DNA of 64,000 bases from Thermoleophilum album (GCF_900108055.1 NZ_FNWJ01000001.1:310001-374000), one strand, 5' to 3'. Positions 1 through 8,466 are shown, counted from the first letter of the stretch. Made by a program: numbers and translations. The notes: generated by a model not told the origin, from the letters alone.

Positions 1-2
1 CG

Positions 3-110
3 ACGATGAAGTACATGCACCACCGCAGCCGCGCCGGCGACGCGCGGCTGCTCTCGGCGGCGTTCCGCGCCAAGAAGCGCAAGGCCGCGAAGAAGGCGGC
101 GCCGGCGTAG
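3..110 (+). CDS. Tyrosine recombinase/integrase, C-terminal end (partial)
   Basis: Only the last 35 residues are present; the gene begins left of the window. The reading frame ends at TAG 108-110 and contains TMKYMHHRSR followed by DARLLSAAF and a Lys/Ala-rich tail. A T-x-x-Y-x-H pattern near the C-terminus is typical of the catalytic tyrosine region of phage/ICE tyrosine recombinases, with the Tyr as likely nucleophile. The Lys/Ala tail would suit DNA binding. The gene suggests that an integrated element lies at or left of the window edge. The fragment is short, so the assignment rests on one motif. Confidence 0.55.
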   Translation, partial: TMKYMHHRSRAGDARLLSAAFRAKKRKAAKKAAPA

Positions 111-130
111 CGCGGCGGTTCACCGTCGCT

Positions 131-148
131 TGTAGCTCATGTGCTACA
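131..148. promoter_or_regulatory. Palindromic operator upstream of vapB
   Basis: A perfect inverted repeat: TGTAGC (131-136), six-base spacer, GCTACA (143-148). It ends eight bases before the GTG start of the antitoxin, the place expected for an autoregulatory toxin-antitoxin operator. The dyad covers the alternative ATG at 139, which supports GTG 157 as the real start. Confidence 0.7.
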
Positions 149-156
149 GTGCGCTC

Positions 157-399
157 GTGTCGGACGAGGTCTCCGTCCGTGAGCTGCGCAACCGGACCGC
201 CGAGGTGCTTCGCCGCGTCGAGTCGGGCGAGCGGCTGCGCGTCACGGTCGACCGGCGACCGGTGGCCGAGCTGGTCCCGCTCGCCTCGCGCACGGTGTGG
301 GTGCCGCGCCGGCGCGCGATCGACGCGCTCGTGCAGGCCGACCCGGCGCTGCGCGACGAGCTCGCCGAGGCTCTGCCGGACACCGTCGCCGAGCTGTGA
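157..399 (+). CDS. vapB: VapB-type antitoxin, Phd/YefM family
   Basis: An 80-residue protein of the prevent-host-death family, which neutralises a partner toxin and represses its own operon. The N-terminus has the family signature VSVRELRNRTAEVLRRVE followed by GERLRVTVDRRPVAELVPL, the short beta-hairpin DNA-binding fold. The C-terminal half, rich in acidic and Ala/Leu residues, would wrap the toxin. GTG 157 is chosen over ATG 139 because the palindrome at 131-148 would overlap an ATG start and family members begin close to this point. The stop overlaps the GTG start of the toxin gene, so the two are translationally coupled. Confidence 0.85.
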   Translation: MSDEVSVRELRNRTAEVLRRVESGERLRVTVDRRPVAELVPLASRTVWVPRRRAIDALVQADPALRDELAEALPDTVAEL

Positions 400-779
400 G
401 GGGCCTGCTCGACACGTCGGTGTTCATCGCCGGCGAACAGGGCCGCGCGCTGGCCGCCGAGCGACTGCCCGACGAGGCGGCGATCTCCGTCGTCACACTG
501 GCCGAGCTCGAGCTCGGAGTCCACATGGCCGCAGATGAAAGCGTGCGCGCCGGCCGGATCCGCACCCTGCGTGCCGTGCAGACCACCTACGTCGCGCTGC
601 CCGTCGACGGCGACGTCGCGTCGGCGTTCGCCGCGCTCGTCGCCGCGGCGCGACGCGCAGGGCGACGCGCGAAGGTCCAGGACGCCTGGATCGCCGCGAC
701 CGCGCGAGCGCACGACGTGCCCGTCTACACGCAGGACGACGACTTCGATGCGCTGGCCGTCGACGTCGTTCGCGTCTGA
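396..779 (+). CDS. vapC: VapC-type toxin, PIN-domain ribonuclease
   Basis: A 127-residue PIN-domain protein. Acidic residues that coordinate Mg2+ are visible: Asp in LLDTSVFI at the N-terminus, Glu in AELELGVH, Asp in VQDAWIAATA and the Asp cluster in YTQDDDFDAL. VapC toxins cleave tRNA or rRNA and are held inactive by VapB. The start GTG (396) overlaps the antitoxin stop in a GTGA arrangement. Length and motif order are normal, so the pair looks intact. Such modules are commonly carried on mobile DNA, consistent with the recombinase tail just upstream. Confidence 0.88.
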   Translation: MRGLLDTSVFIAGEQGRALAAERLPDEAAISVVTLAELELGVHMAADESVRAGRIRTLRAVQTTYVALPVDGDVASAFAALVAAARRAGRRAKVQDAWIAATARAHDVPVYTQDDDFDALAVDVVRV

Positions 780-855
780 GCAGCGAGCGCGCGATCGGCC
801 ATACGATCGTCGACGATCGGCCGCACGGCGCACGCCAATCTCACCCAGCCCGACG

Positions 856-1444
856 ATGCCTGCTGACTCCCTGCGCACGCTCGCCCGCCACCTCGACGTG
901 CCGGAGCGCACCCTGCGCCGCGCCGCCGCCGAAGGTCTCGTGCGCGGCAGGCGCACAAGCGCGCGGCGCTCGCGAAGAGGACCTACCTGCGCCGGCACTG
1001 GCCGCTGCTGCGCGCGCTGCGCGACGCGCTGCGAACCGAGCCGAACGTGAGGCTCGCCGTGCTCTTCGGCTCGCAAGCCACGGGCCGAGCGACCGAGCGC
1101 TCCGACGTCGACCTTCTCGTCGCCTTGACCGACCCCGCGGCCGCGCGGGTGGCGGCCCTGACGGACGCCTGGAACGCCGGCTTGCCCGTGACGTGCAGAT
1201 CGTGCGCCTGCAGGACGCAGAGCAGGCGCCGTCCGTGATGGCCCACGCCCTCGAACAGGGGCGCCTGCTCGTCGACCGCGACGGCCGCTGGGCGCAGCTC
1301 AAGGCGCGCGAGGCGACGTGGCGCCGGCGCGCCGCGAAGGCGAGCGAGATGCCGCTCGCGCGCGCGATGCCCGACCTCGAGCCGTGGCCCGATCAGCCGG
1401 TGGCGCCGAGCGGGCGTCGTGCCAGCCAGCGGTCGACGACGTAG
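856..1444 (+). pseudogene. HTH-nucleotidyltransferase (MNT-type), two frameshifts
   Basis: Three consecutive reading frames together make one recognisable protein. Frame 1 from ATG 856 gives a helix-turn-helix start (SLRTLARHLDVPERTLRRAA). Near 950 the frame shifts, giving RTYLRRHWPLLRALRDAL and then the minimal nucleotidyltransferase core LAVLFGSQATGRATERSDVD, with the GS and DxD catalytic residues. Near 1185 it shifts again to DVQIVRLQDAEQAPSVMAHA and a final basic segment. Both shifts are of the same kind, one base lost or two gained. The 3' end runs into the convergent DUF3817 gene. The gene is decayed or carries sequence errors; either way no full-length product can be made from this sequence. 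Confidence 0.7.
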
Positions 1445-1695
1445 CCGCCGAAGGGCAACACCGCACCGACGAGCACCAGGCCGGTCGTCCGAGTCGCCCA
1501 GCCGGCGCGCGACGCGAGGTTGAACGCCAGCAGGACGTAGGCGATGAACAGCAGCCCGTGCAGCGGACCGAGGATCTGCACACCGACGGGCTCGTCGTGG
1601 CCGTACTTGACGTAGGTCGCCACCAACAGGGCGAGGAAGCTCGTCGCCTCCGCCAGGGCGGTGATGCGGAAGGTGCGCTCCAGCGATGAGGTCAC
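1393..1695 (-). CDS. DUF3817 membrane protein
   Basis: A protein of 100 residues matching the DUF3817 family of small integral membrane proteins of unknown function, common in Actinobacteria. The start is followed by LERTFRITALAEATSFLALL, the conserved family opening, then the conserved YGHDEPVGVQILGPLHG segment. Three hydrophobic stretches suggest three membrane helices. GTG 1695 is chosen because the family motif begins six residues later. It is divergent from the TlpA-like gene at 1795, with about 100 bases between them for both promoters. Confidence 0.75.
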   Translation of the reverse strand: MTSSLERTFRITALAEATSFLALLVATYVKYGHDEPVGVQILGPLHGLLFIAYVLLAFNLASRAGWATRTTGLVLVGAVLPFGGYVVDRWLARRPLGATG

Positions 1696-1794
1696 GGGCA
1701 GCGACTCTAGCGTCCACGGCGTCGCGGGATCCCGTGTCGCCGGGCGCCCACGCGGCCGCTGCAACCCGCTTCGACGTAGCATCTTGGTCGTCCT

Positions 1795-2343
1795 GTGATG
1801 CCCACCCCGCGCTCGTCGATCTGTCTTTTCGCCGTGGCTGCCGTGTTCGCCGCCTGCGGTGAGCGCGAACAGCCCAGCGCGGTGCGTGCCGGCGCGGCTT
1901 CGCTGGCGAAGCTGCGCGAGACCGACCCGGACGCAAGCCGGCTGCTGGGCGGCCGGCTGGAGGAGTTCCGCCGCCGCCTCAAGGCGGCGCGCGGTCGACC
2001 GGTGGTCGTCAACCAGTGGGCGTCGTGGTGTGGCCCGTGCCGGTACGAGTTCCCGTTCCTGCAGCGCCAAGCGCTCAAGCTGCGCGGCCGGGTCGCGTTC
2101 CTGGGCGTCGACAGCAACGACAGCGCGACCGACGCGAGGAAGTTCCTCGCGCGCTACCCGACGCCGTATCCCCACATCGAGGATCCCAAGGCCACGATCG
2201 CGCGGACGTTCGGCGGCGGCCGGGCATGGCCGACGACCGCATTCTACGACGCGCGCGGACGGGTCGCGTTCGTCCATCAGGGCGCCTACGCCAGCGAGGC
2301 CAGGCTGGCCGAGGACATCAGGCGGTACGCGCGTCGTGGTTGA
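1795..2343 (+). CDS. TlpA/ResA-like thioredoxin lipoprotein
   Basis: A 182-residue exported thiol-disulphide oxidoreductase. The N-terminus is a short signal peptide ending in a lipobox-like VFAAC, so it is probably a lipoprotein on the outer face of the membrane. The thioredoxin active site WCGPC sits in NQWASWCGPCRYEFPFL at about residues 75-90, and the cis-Pro region is AWPTTAFYDARG. Such proteins deliver electrons for cytochrome c or oxidase (CuA) maturation. Its stop overlaps the start of the ccdA-like gene, its expected reductant across the membrane. GTG 1795 and ATG 1798 are both possible starts. Confidence 0.85.
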   Translation: MMPTPRSSICLFAVAAVFAACGEREQPSAVRAGAASLAKLRETDPDASRLLGGRLEEFRRRLKAARGRPVVVNQWASWCGPCRYEFPFLQRQALKLRGRVAFLGVDSNDSATDARKFLARYPTPYPHIEDPKATIARTFGGGRAWPTTAFYDARGRVAFVHQGAYASEARLAEDIRRYARRG

Positions 2344-3073
2344 GTCGCCCAGCATCCTGCTTGCGTTCGCCGCGGGCTTCGTCTCCTTCGTGTCGCCGTG
2401 CTGCCTGCCGCTCGTGCCGGGCTACCTGGCGACCGTGTCGGGCGTCGAGCCGGGGCGGCTTCGCCGCCGCGGGGTCGACCCGCGGGTCGTAGGCCGCAGC
2501 GCCTTGTTCGTGGCGACGTTCTCGGCGCTGTTCATCCTGCTCGGACTCGCCGCGACCGCGGCGGGATCGTTTCTGTTCGACAACCAGCCGACGCTCAACA
2601 AGATCGCGGGGGTGGCGATCATCGCGATGGGCGCCCTGTTCGTCGCGTCGGTGTTCTTCGTGCGCCTCAACCGCGAGCTCCGCCCGCACGCGCTCATCGA
2701 GCGGGCCGGTCGCGGCGGGCCGATCGTCGCGGGCGCCGCGTTCGCGCTCGCCTGGACGCCCTGCGTCGGGCCGACGCTCGGCGCCATCCTCGGGCTGACC
2801 TCCACCGCACAGGGCACCAGCCGCGGCGCGCTGCTGCTCGCCGTCTACTCAGCAGGGCTCGCCGTGCCCTTCCTGCTCTCGGCCGTGGCATTCGACGGTG
2901 CTACGCGCGCCTTCGCGTTCTTCAAGCGCCACTACGCCGCCATCCAAGTCGGGTCCGGCGCGGTGCTGATCGCGATGGGCGTCCTCGTTCTGACCGGCGA
3001 GCTGTTCCGGCTGAACATCGAGGCCCAGCAGTTCCTGGACCGCTTCGGGCTGAACTTCTTCCAGTCCGTCTGA
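2336..3073 (+). CDS. ccdA: Cytochrome c biogenesis protein CcdA
   Basis: A 245-residue polytopic membrane protein of the CcdA/DsbD transmembrane family that passes reducing equivalents from cytoplasmic thioredoxin to outward-facing thiols. The paired conserved Cys-Pro motifs are visible: SPCCLPLVPGYL near the N-terminus and WTPCVGPTLGAILG near residue 140, the two redox cysteines of the family. About six hydrophobic helices follow. GTG 2336 overlaps the end of the TlpA-like gene, so the two are translationally coupled and probably act as an electron-transfer pair. This suits a neighbourhood of oxidase-assembly genes. Confidence 0.9.
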   Translation: MVESPSILLAFAAGFVSFVSPCCLPLVPGYLATVSGVEPGRLRRRGVDPRVVGRSALFVATFSALFILLGLAATAAGSFLFDNQPTLNKIAGVAIIAMGALFVASVFFVRLNRELRPHALIERAGRGGPIVAGAAFALAWTPCVGPTLGAILGLTSTAQGTSRGALLLAVYSAGLAVPFLLSAVAFDGATRAFAFFKRHYAAIQVGSGAVLIAMGVLVLTGELFRLNIEAQQFLDRFGLNFFQSV

Positions 3074-3098
3074 TCTCCCCCGCCTGCCCACGCGCACC

Positions 3099-3929
3099 GT
3101 GCCCGAGCCCGCCCCTGCGTCCTCGCCTTCTGCCGCCGACGACCCGCGCGCGGCGGCGGCCGCGTGGCCGTGGTGGTTCGGACCCGTCGGGTTCGTCGCC
3201 GCGTTGATGCTGACCGTCGTCGTCGGCGGCCTCGTCGGCGCCGCGGTGCGGAGCGCCGGCGGGCCCGGTCACCGCGCCGATCATGTGGCCTCGCTGCTGG
3301 CCACACTGATCCAGGACGCGGCGCTGGTGCTGGTCGCCGTGGCCTTCGCCGCCACGGTCGGGCGGGTGGCGGCGGCCTCGTTCGGGCTGCGGCCGGCGCG
3401 CCTGGTCCCGGCGGCGGGACTCGTCGCCCTGACCCTGGTCGGCTTCTACGCGGTCAGCGCGGCGTGGACAGCGCTGGTGGACCCGCAGGCCGAGCAGGAC
3501 ACGCTGGCCGCGCTGGGGGCGGACGAGACCCCGGTCCTGCTCGTCGCCAGCGCGATTCTCGTCGTCGCTGTGGCCCCGCTCGCCGAGGAGCTGTTCTTCC
3601 GCGGGTTCTTCTACCGCGCCCTTCGCAACCGGCTCGGCGTGCCGGCAGCGATCACGGCCGTGTCGCTGCTCTTCGGCGCCATCCACTACACCGGCCCGCG
3701 CACGCTGGCGCTGTTGCCGATGCTCGCGCTGCTCAGCGCGCTGTTCTGCCTGCTCTACGAGCGGACCGGATCGCTCTGGCCCGCCGTCGCGCTGCACACG
3801 ATCAACAACGCCGTCGCGTTCGCGGCGACCACGCAAACGCCAGGAGCGGCGCTCGTGGGCGGCGCGATCGGCGCGCTGATGCTCGGTGCATGCGCGCTCG
3901 TACCGGCCCGCCTGCAGGCGCCCGGATGA
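3099..3929 (+). CDS. CPBP family intramembrane metalloprotease
   Basis: A 276-residue membrane protein with the CAAX-protease/bacteriocin-processing (CPBP, Abi) signature. The EExxxR motif appears as EELFFRGFFYRALR at about residue 165, a second motif His as FGAIHYTG, and a third as HTINNAVAF; together these are the metal and catalytic residues. Around seven hydrophobic segments are present. The start is GTG 3099, 25 bases after ccdA, so it may be co-transcribed. Substrates of bacterial CPBP proteases are mostly unknown, and none can be inferred here. Confidence 0.85.
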   Translation: MPEPAPASSPSAADDPRAAAAAWPWWFGPVGFVAALMLTVVVGGLVGAAVRSAGGPGHRADHVASLLATLIQDAALVLVAVAFAATVGRVAAASFGLRPARLVPAAGLVALTLVGFYAVSAAWTALVDPQAEQDTLAALGADETPVLLVASAILVVAVAPLAEELFFRGFFYRALRNRLGVPAAITAVSLLFGAIHYTGPRTLALLPMLALLSALFCLLYERTGSLWPAVALHTINNAVAFAATTQTPGAALVGGAIGALMLGACALVPARLQAPG

Positions 3930-4011
3930 TCGCCGGGGCCGCCGCACCGAAAGCGGCCGGCGCCGCGAAGCGCGGCGCGAGAGCCACAGCGATGCGGCAG
4001 TATGCGCGCTC

Positions 4012-4995
4012 ATGCGCGGCGGGCTCGCTGTGATCGCAACTTCGCTGACCGCGCTGCTGGTCGCCTGCGGCGGCGACGAGTCGCCCAGCCGACCGGATGC
4101 GGGGCCGAGTCGCACCGAGCCGTCGCCCGCCGAGCGGCCGACCGCCGCCGCATTCCCGGCCGCGTCCGGGGAAAGCCTCCAGGCGATCGCGGACCAAGCC
4201 AAGGCCGGGCCACAGGTCGGGCTCGCGACATCCGTCATCGTGCCCGGCCGCCAGCGGCTGGCGTTCGGGCTGATCGACCAGTCCGGCAAGCTCCTCGAGC
4301 TGCCCGCGGCCGTCTACGTTGCGCGATCCCCGTCGGGACGGGCGCAGGGGCCGTTCCTCGCGCCGCAGGATCCGCTGACGGTGGCACCCGAGTTCCGCAG
4401 CAAGACCGGCGCCGGCTCGGGCGGCGGCGTCAGCGCCATCTATGGCGCCGACGTTCGGTTCCCGCGACCCGGCCGCTACGCGGTGCTGGTCCTCGCCAGC
4501 CAGGCGGGCCAGCTCACCGGCGCCGCCACGCAGGTCACCGTGCGCCGTCGCGCCCCCGTCCCCGCGATCGGGCAGCCCGCGCCACGCATCGCCACCGACA
4601 CCGTCGCGTCGGCCGGCGGAGACATCGCCAAGATCGACACCCGCGTGCCACCCGACGACATGCACAAGGTCAGCCTCGACGACGTGCTCGGCAAGCGGCC
4701 GGTCGCAATCCTCTTCTCGGCGCCGTCGCAGTGCGAGACGCGCACCTGCGGACCGGTGCTCGACGTCGCCGCCCAGCTCGACCGCACGTACGGCAGGCAG
4801 ATGACCTTCATCCACCAGGAGCCATACGCCGGTAACCAGGAGCGCAACGGCCTCAACCGCCCGGCCAAGGCGTTCGGCCTGCCGACGGAGCCGTGGCTGT
4901 TCACGATCGACCGGCGCGGCCGGATCGCCGCGCGCCTCGAGGGCGCCTTCGGCGTCCGCGCGTTCACCCGCGCCGTGCAGGCCGCGCTGCGCTGA
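4012..4995 (+). CDS. Lipoprotein with C-terminal thioredoxin-like domain
   Basis: A 327-residue secreted protein. ATG 4012 is chosen because a signal peptide with lipobox LLVACGGDE follows at once; the frame is open further upstream but is Arg-rich and unlike a protein start. After a Ser/Pro/Arg linker comes a middle beta-rich segment ending near TVRRRAPVPAIG. The C-terminal third resembles a thioredoxin/Sco-like fold: HKVSLDDVLGKRPVAILF, then CETRTCGPVLDV with two cysteines, and a TEPWLFTIDRRGRIAARL strand. A role in copper or thiol handling fits the CcdA and CtaG neighbours but is inferred. The gene ends convergently, overlapping the ctaG-like gene by 32 bases. Confidence 0.7.
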   Translation: MRGGLAVIATSLTALLVACGGDESPSRPDAGPSRTEPSPAERPTAAAFPAASGESLQAIADQAKAGPQVGLATSVIVPGRQRLAFGLIDQSGKLLELPAAVYVARSPSGRAQGPFLAPQDPLTVAPEFRSKTGAGSGGGVSAIYGADVRFPRPGRYAVLVLASQAGQLTGAATQVTVRRRAPVPAIGQPAPRIATDTVASAGGDIAKIDTRVPPDDMHKVSLDDVLGKRPVAILFSAPSQCETRTCGPVLDVAAQLDRTYGRQMTFIHQEPYAGNQERNGLNRPAKAFGLPTEPWLFTIDRRGRIAARLEGAFGVRAFTRAVQAALR

Positions 4996-5875
4996 CGGCC
5001 GGCTCGCCCGCCGCGGCCTCCGGCGTGACCGCGGGTTCCGGGGCGGCGGCCGGCCGCGCCTCCTCGGATGCTCGCGCCGCCGCCGCTTCCCGGCGATCGA
5101 AGTCGGCGGCGGCCCGCCAGAAGAACAGCGTTAGCGCGACCATGATGATGATCACGTCGAGGCTCATCATCATGCCGCCCGCGGTCTGCTGGTCCGCGAG
5201 CGGTGTGAGGCCATAGCGCTGCGTGGTCGAGCCGTAGACGCCGGCGTAGAAGGCCTGGCCGCCGAAGATGAACGCCATCCCCAGAAAGACGCTGACCATC
5301 CGCGCGGCGAAGATGTGCCCGATCTTCCACAGCTCGCCGGGCATGCGCCCCCGGCCGGGCTCAAGCGCCGACCACCACACCAGCACGCTGATCGCCAGAA
5401 ACGACTGGTGCTGGAAGGCGTGCAGCGCCTCGCTGCGCAGCGCGCCCTCGAACGCCGGACGCAGATGCCACGCGTACAGCACGACCGCGTAGACGCCGAT
5501 CGCCACCGCCGGCCGGCGCAGCGCGCCGAACGCCGCGCGGATGGCTCGCCGCCGGGCGAAGATGACGAGCAGGCGCGGCGGCAGCAGGTGCACGAGCACG
5601 GGCGTGCGCGCGCCGGCGATCAGCAGCGGGGCCGCGATGTCGGCCAGCAGCAGGTGCTCGGCCATGTGCGCGGACATCAGCTCGTCGGCATACGCCCCGG
5701 ACGGCCCGACCACTGCGACGGCGACAAGCGCCACGCCGCCGTACCACGCCGCCTGCTGGCGGCGCGGCGTGCTGCGTCCCCGGCGGCGCAGCACGCGGAC
5801 CGCGCGCGCGTAGGCGGCGATCGCGACGCCGCTGACCACGAGGACGGTCGGCTCCAGCTCAACCGGCATGCGCAC
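4964..5875 (-). CDS. ctaG: Cytochrome c oxidase assembly factor CtaG (copy 1)
   Basis: A 303-residue membrane protein of the caa3-type CtaG family, implicated in assembly and copper loading of caa3 cytochrome oxidase. About seven transmembrane helices are visible. Conserved polar residues lie in AHMAEHLLLADIAAPLL, VLYAWHLRPAFEGAL and HAFQHQSFLAISVLVWW, and a conserved DQQTAGGMMM segment precedes the last helix. The C-terminus is an Ala/Glu/Pro-rich tail. Two further homologues occur at 6019 and 13144, so the locus holds three. It is divergent from copy 2, with about 140 bases between them. Confidence 0.88.
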   Translation of the reverse strand: MRMPVELEPTVLVVSGVAIAAYARAVRVLRRRGRSTPRRQQAAWYGGVALVAVAVVGPSGAYADELMSAHMAEHLLLADIAAPLLIAGARTPVLVHLLPPRLLVIFARRRAIRAAFGALRRPAVAIGVYAVVLYAWHLRPAFEGALRSEALHAFQHQSFLAISVLVWWSALEPGRGRMPGELWKIGHIFAARMVSVFLGMAFIFGGQAFYAGVYGSTTQRYGLTPLADQQTAGGMMMSLDVIIIMVALTLFFWRAAADFDRREAAAARASEEARPAAAPEPAVTPEAAAGEPAVSAARPARRG

Positions 5876-6018
5876 GCATTGTCGCTCGTGCCGTGCCGGC
5901 CGGGCCGCGCGGCCGTTCTTCGTAGCCTCTGCGCGAGCGGGTCAGGGTCGTTTCGCCTCGCGTGGCGCGCGACCCTTCTGGGCGACGCGCGCATATCGCA
6001 GACGAAGGGCTGGAACAC

Positions 6019-6849
6019 ATGGACCCTGACATCTCCTGGTCGCTTGCTCCGGGACCGGTCGTGCTCCTCACCGCCGTCGCGGTCTGGTACCTCAGGCGCT
6101 GGCGGCGCACCGGGGAGCGCCCGCTGCGGGTCGCCCTGTTCCTGGTCGGGATCGCGGTGACGGCGGCGGCGCTGCTGTCCCCGATCGACACCCTCAGCGA
6201 GCAGTTCTTCTTCGTTCACATGGTCCAGCACCTGCTGCTGCTGGACATCGCCGCGGTTCTCCTCATCCTGGGCCTCACGCGGAAGATCCTGCGTCCAATC
6301 ACGCGCCGGATGGTCGACCTGGAACGTCGCGCCGGGGTGTTCGCGAGCCCCGCCTTCGCGATCACGCTCTACGTGGTCACGATGTGGATCTGGCACGTCC
6401 CGGCGCTGTACGACGCGGCGCTCGGGAACGCGTTCCTTCACGCGTTCGAGCACGTCTCGTTCGCGCTGGCCGGCACGCTGTACTGGTGGCACATCTTCTC
6501 GCCGATCCGCAGCCGCCACCGGCTGCTCGGCCTTGGTGCCGCCGGCTACATGGTCTCCACGAAGATCCTGGTGGGGCTGCTCGGCGTCTTCCTCACGTTC
6601 GCGCCGGACTCGTTCTACGGGTTCTACGAGGAGCAGCCGCGGTTCTGGGGGCTCTCCGCTGCCGAGGACCAGGCGGTCGGCGGCGCCGTCATGGCGCTCG
6701 AGCAGATGATCGTCATGGGCGCCGCCTTTGCCTGGCTGTTCGTCCGCATGCTCGCCGAATCCGAACGCGACGAGCAGCGAAGGGAGCGCTATGGCGCTAC
6801 GGGACAAACTCCGGACCCTTGTCCACGAAGTCCTCGCGAAACGCTCTGA
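6019..6849 (+). CDS. ctaG: Cytochrome c oxidase assembly factor CtaG (copy 2)
   Basis: A 276-residue homologue of the CtaG-like gene at 4964. ATG 6019 gives the natural N-terminus MDPDISWSLAPGPVV leading into the first helix; an upstream in-frame extension is polar and unlike the family. Family motifs are VHMVQHLLLLDIAAVLLILG, MWIWHVPALYDAAL, HAFEHVSFALAGTLYWW and AEDQAVGGAVMALEQM. It is closer to standard CtaG sequences than copy 3, as it keeps more of the His-containing helices. The 3' end overlaps the convergent DUF3105 gene by about 50 bases. Confidence 0.88.
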   Translation: MDPDISWSLAPGPVVLLTAVAVWYLRRWRRTGERPLRVALFLVGIAVTAAALLSPIDTLSEQFFFVHMVQHLLLLDIAAVLLILGLTRKILRPITRRMVDLERRAGVFASPAFAITLYVVTMWIWHVPALYDAALGNAFLHAFEHVSFALAGTLYWWHIFSPIRSRHRLLGLGAAGYMVSTKILVGLLGVFLTFAPDSFYGFYEEQPRFWGLSAAEDQAVGGAVMALEQMIVMGAAFAWLFVRMLAESERDEQRRERYGATGQTPDPCPRSPRETL

Positions 6850-7489
6850 GCGCGTCCCAGGTCCGGTCGTTGAGCGTCCGGCAGGTCAGCGACTGCGTCC
6901 ACGCCGTCGCGGCCACCGCCGCCTGCATGTCCGTCTGGTTCTCGAACAGCAGGGTGTGGTAGCCGCTCTGGCCCTTGACCTCCTCGTTGTAGAGCGTCTC
7001 CAGCTGGGCGACCCGCCGCGCCGGGGTGCCGGGGCGGTACTGGATGTTGACGCGGCCGTGCTCCAGCGCATGCACGGACTGGCCGAGCTCCGGCGGGTTG
7101 CCGGCGGCGTAGATCCCGTCGGCGGCCGCGGAAGGCGCGTGCGCCCCTGACGTCGGAGGGTTCGTCCCGTACCGCACCGCCTCTTCGGTGTGTGAGCTGC
7201 CTTCGTCGCGGTGTTGCTTGACCTCGCAGCCCGCAGCCCTGGCGGCCGCCGCGAGATCCTGCTCGGAGCGGGCCGGGATCGCCGCGTCGGCCGAGGCGCC
7301 GCCGCCGCTGCCGCCGCCGTCGTCGCCGCCGGACGCGACGGCGATCACCACTGCGGCAGCGACGGCGGCCGCGCCTCCCGCGCCGGCGATCATCAGGCGC
7401 TTGCGACGCGCCTGCGCGCGACGCGCGGCCTCCTCCTTTGCCAGCCGTTCGCGGCGGCGCTGCTCCTTCTCCTTCTGCCTGCTGCTCAT
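6797..7489 (-). CDS. DUF3105 exported protein
   Basis: A 230-residue protein with a very basic cytoplasmic N-terminus (KEKEQRRRERLAKEEAARR), one transmembrane helix (AGAGGAAAVAAAVVIAVA), a Gly/Ser linker and an extracytoplasmic DUF3105 domain. The family hallmark YGTNPPTSGAHAP is at about residue 125, followed by HALEHGRVNIQYRP. Function is unknown; the family is common in Actinobacteria and often lies near oxidase or copper genes, as here. The start is ATG 7489, giving MSSRQKEKE. It lies downstream of the small membrane gene at 7539 on the same strand. Confidence 0.8.
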   Translation of the reverse strand: MSSRQKEKEQRRRERLAKEEAARRAQARRKRLMIAGAGGAAAVAAAVVIAVASGGDDGGGSGGGASADAAIPARSEQDLAAAARAAGCEVKQHRDEGSSHTEEAVRYGTNPPTSGAHAPSAAADGIYAAGNPPELGQSVHALEHGRVNIQYRPGTPARRVAQLETLYNEEVKGQSGYHTLLFENQTDMQAAVAATAWTQSLTCRTLNDRTWDALRAFREDFVDKGPEFVP

Positions 7490-7538
7490 GTCACTCCTGC
7501 CGAACCGTTGATGTCTGGGGATGACGGCGAGGCTGTGT

Positions 7539-7706
7539 TCAGCGACGTCGGGAGCGACGGCGAAGGGCGCCGTCCGTCCCGCGGCTGGCGCGCCGGCGAT
7601 CACGCAGCGCCTGCGCCGCGATCCAGCCGACGACCACGATCACCGGCGCGACGTACATCACGTTGACCAGCCAGTGGCCGCCATGGGCGAGCACCACCAT
7701 CGTCAT
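7539..7706 (-). CDS. Small membrane protein
   Basis: A 55-residue protein with one clear hydrophobic helix: HWLVNVMYVAPVIVVVGWIA, followed by a basic tail of Arg residues, giving an N-out/C-in arrangement by the positive-inside rule. Starts at ATG 7706 or 7700 are equally possible. It precedes the DUF3105 gene on the same strand with a 49-base gap, so the two may be co-transcribed. No family is recognised with certainty. Similar small HGGHW-type helices occur beside CtaG-like genes, but that link is from memory and weak. Confidence 0.5.
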   Translation of the reverse strand: MTMVVLAHGGHWLVNVMYVAPVIVVVGWIAAQALRDRRRASRGTDGALRRRSRRR

Positions 7707-7878
7707 CCTTCTTCCTGTCGAACCCGGCAGCGAGAGCGCGATCAAGCCCGCCGCAGCGGGGTGGCCCCGCCCGCGCTGTCTTTATCGCGGCGCCTTGGCG
7801 CCGGTGAACGCGACCGCTGGGCGAGCGATCCGCCACAAGCGGTGCTCCGCCCACTCGACTGGCGGGCGGCAGCGTGCG

Positions 7879-8466
7879 TCAGTGCGACAGGACGGCTGGC
7901 GGGCCGCGGCCGGCCAGGTGCCGGGGCAGACGGCGCGTGCTCGGCGCGGCGGAGTCGGGCGCCGCGAGGGCGGCGGGCCGGGCCGCCGCAGGCGGAAGGC
8001 CAAGACGAACGCCGACAACGTCGGTGTCCGCGGCGGCGTCCTCGGCGCGGATGAAGAGCACGAGCAGGCCTGCGGCGACGACCGACAGTGGGAGCGCGAG
8101 CCAGCCGCCGGCGCCGAACACCCCGCCGAGCCCCGGAGCGTGCCCTGCGGCCACCCAGCCCTCGCTGAGCTCCTGGACGGTGAACACCAGGACGAGCGCG
8201 CCGGCGAACGACACGCCGGCCTGCGCGCGGCTGAAGGGCTCGCGTCCGCGTCGCGCGAACAGCAACCGCCACAGCAGATGGCCGACGAGGAAGGCCATCG
8301 CCAGCCCGATAAGCGGCTCGACGCCCAGCAGGTAGTCGTGGCCGGAGTCGTGCAGCGCCTGCTCGGCCTCGCCGCCGAACGCTCCGAGGTAGCGGAGCTG
8401 ATGGACGCCGAACGCGCCGGCACAGAGCAGCGCGGCGGTGCGCAGCGACGAGAGCCGTCGAGACAT
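7879..8466 (-). CDS. Membrane protein of unknown function
   Basis: A 195-residue protein with four predicted membrane helices, starting at ATG 8466 with MSRRLSSLRTAALLCAGAFG. Polar features between the helices include LHDSGHDYLLGVEP and FTVQELSEGWVAAGHAPG, with several His and acidic residues that might bind metal or heme. The C-terminal ~50 residues are Pro/Ala/Arg-rich and look disordered. It lies 50 bases after the stop of the MntR-like regulator on the same strand and could be the last gene of that metal operon. No family assignment is made. Confidence 0.55.
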   Translation of the reverse strand: MSRRLSSLRTAALLCAGAFGVHQLRYLGAFGGEAEQALHDSGHDYLLGVEPLIGLAMAFLVGHLLWRLLFARRGREPFSRAQAGVSFAGALVLVFTVQELSEGWVAAGHAPGLGGVFGAGGWLALPLSVVAAGLLVLFIRAEDAAADTDVVGVRLGLPPAAARPAALAAPDSAAPSTRRLPRHLAGRGPPAVLSH

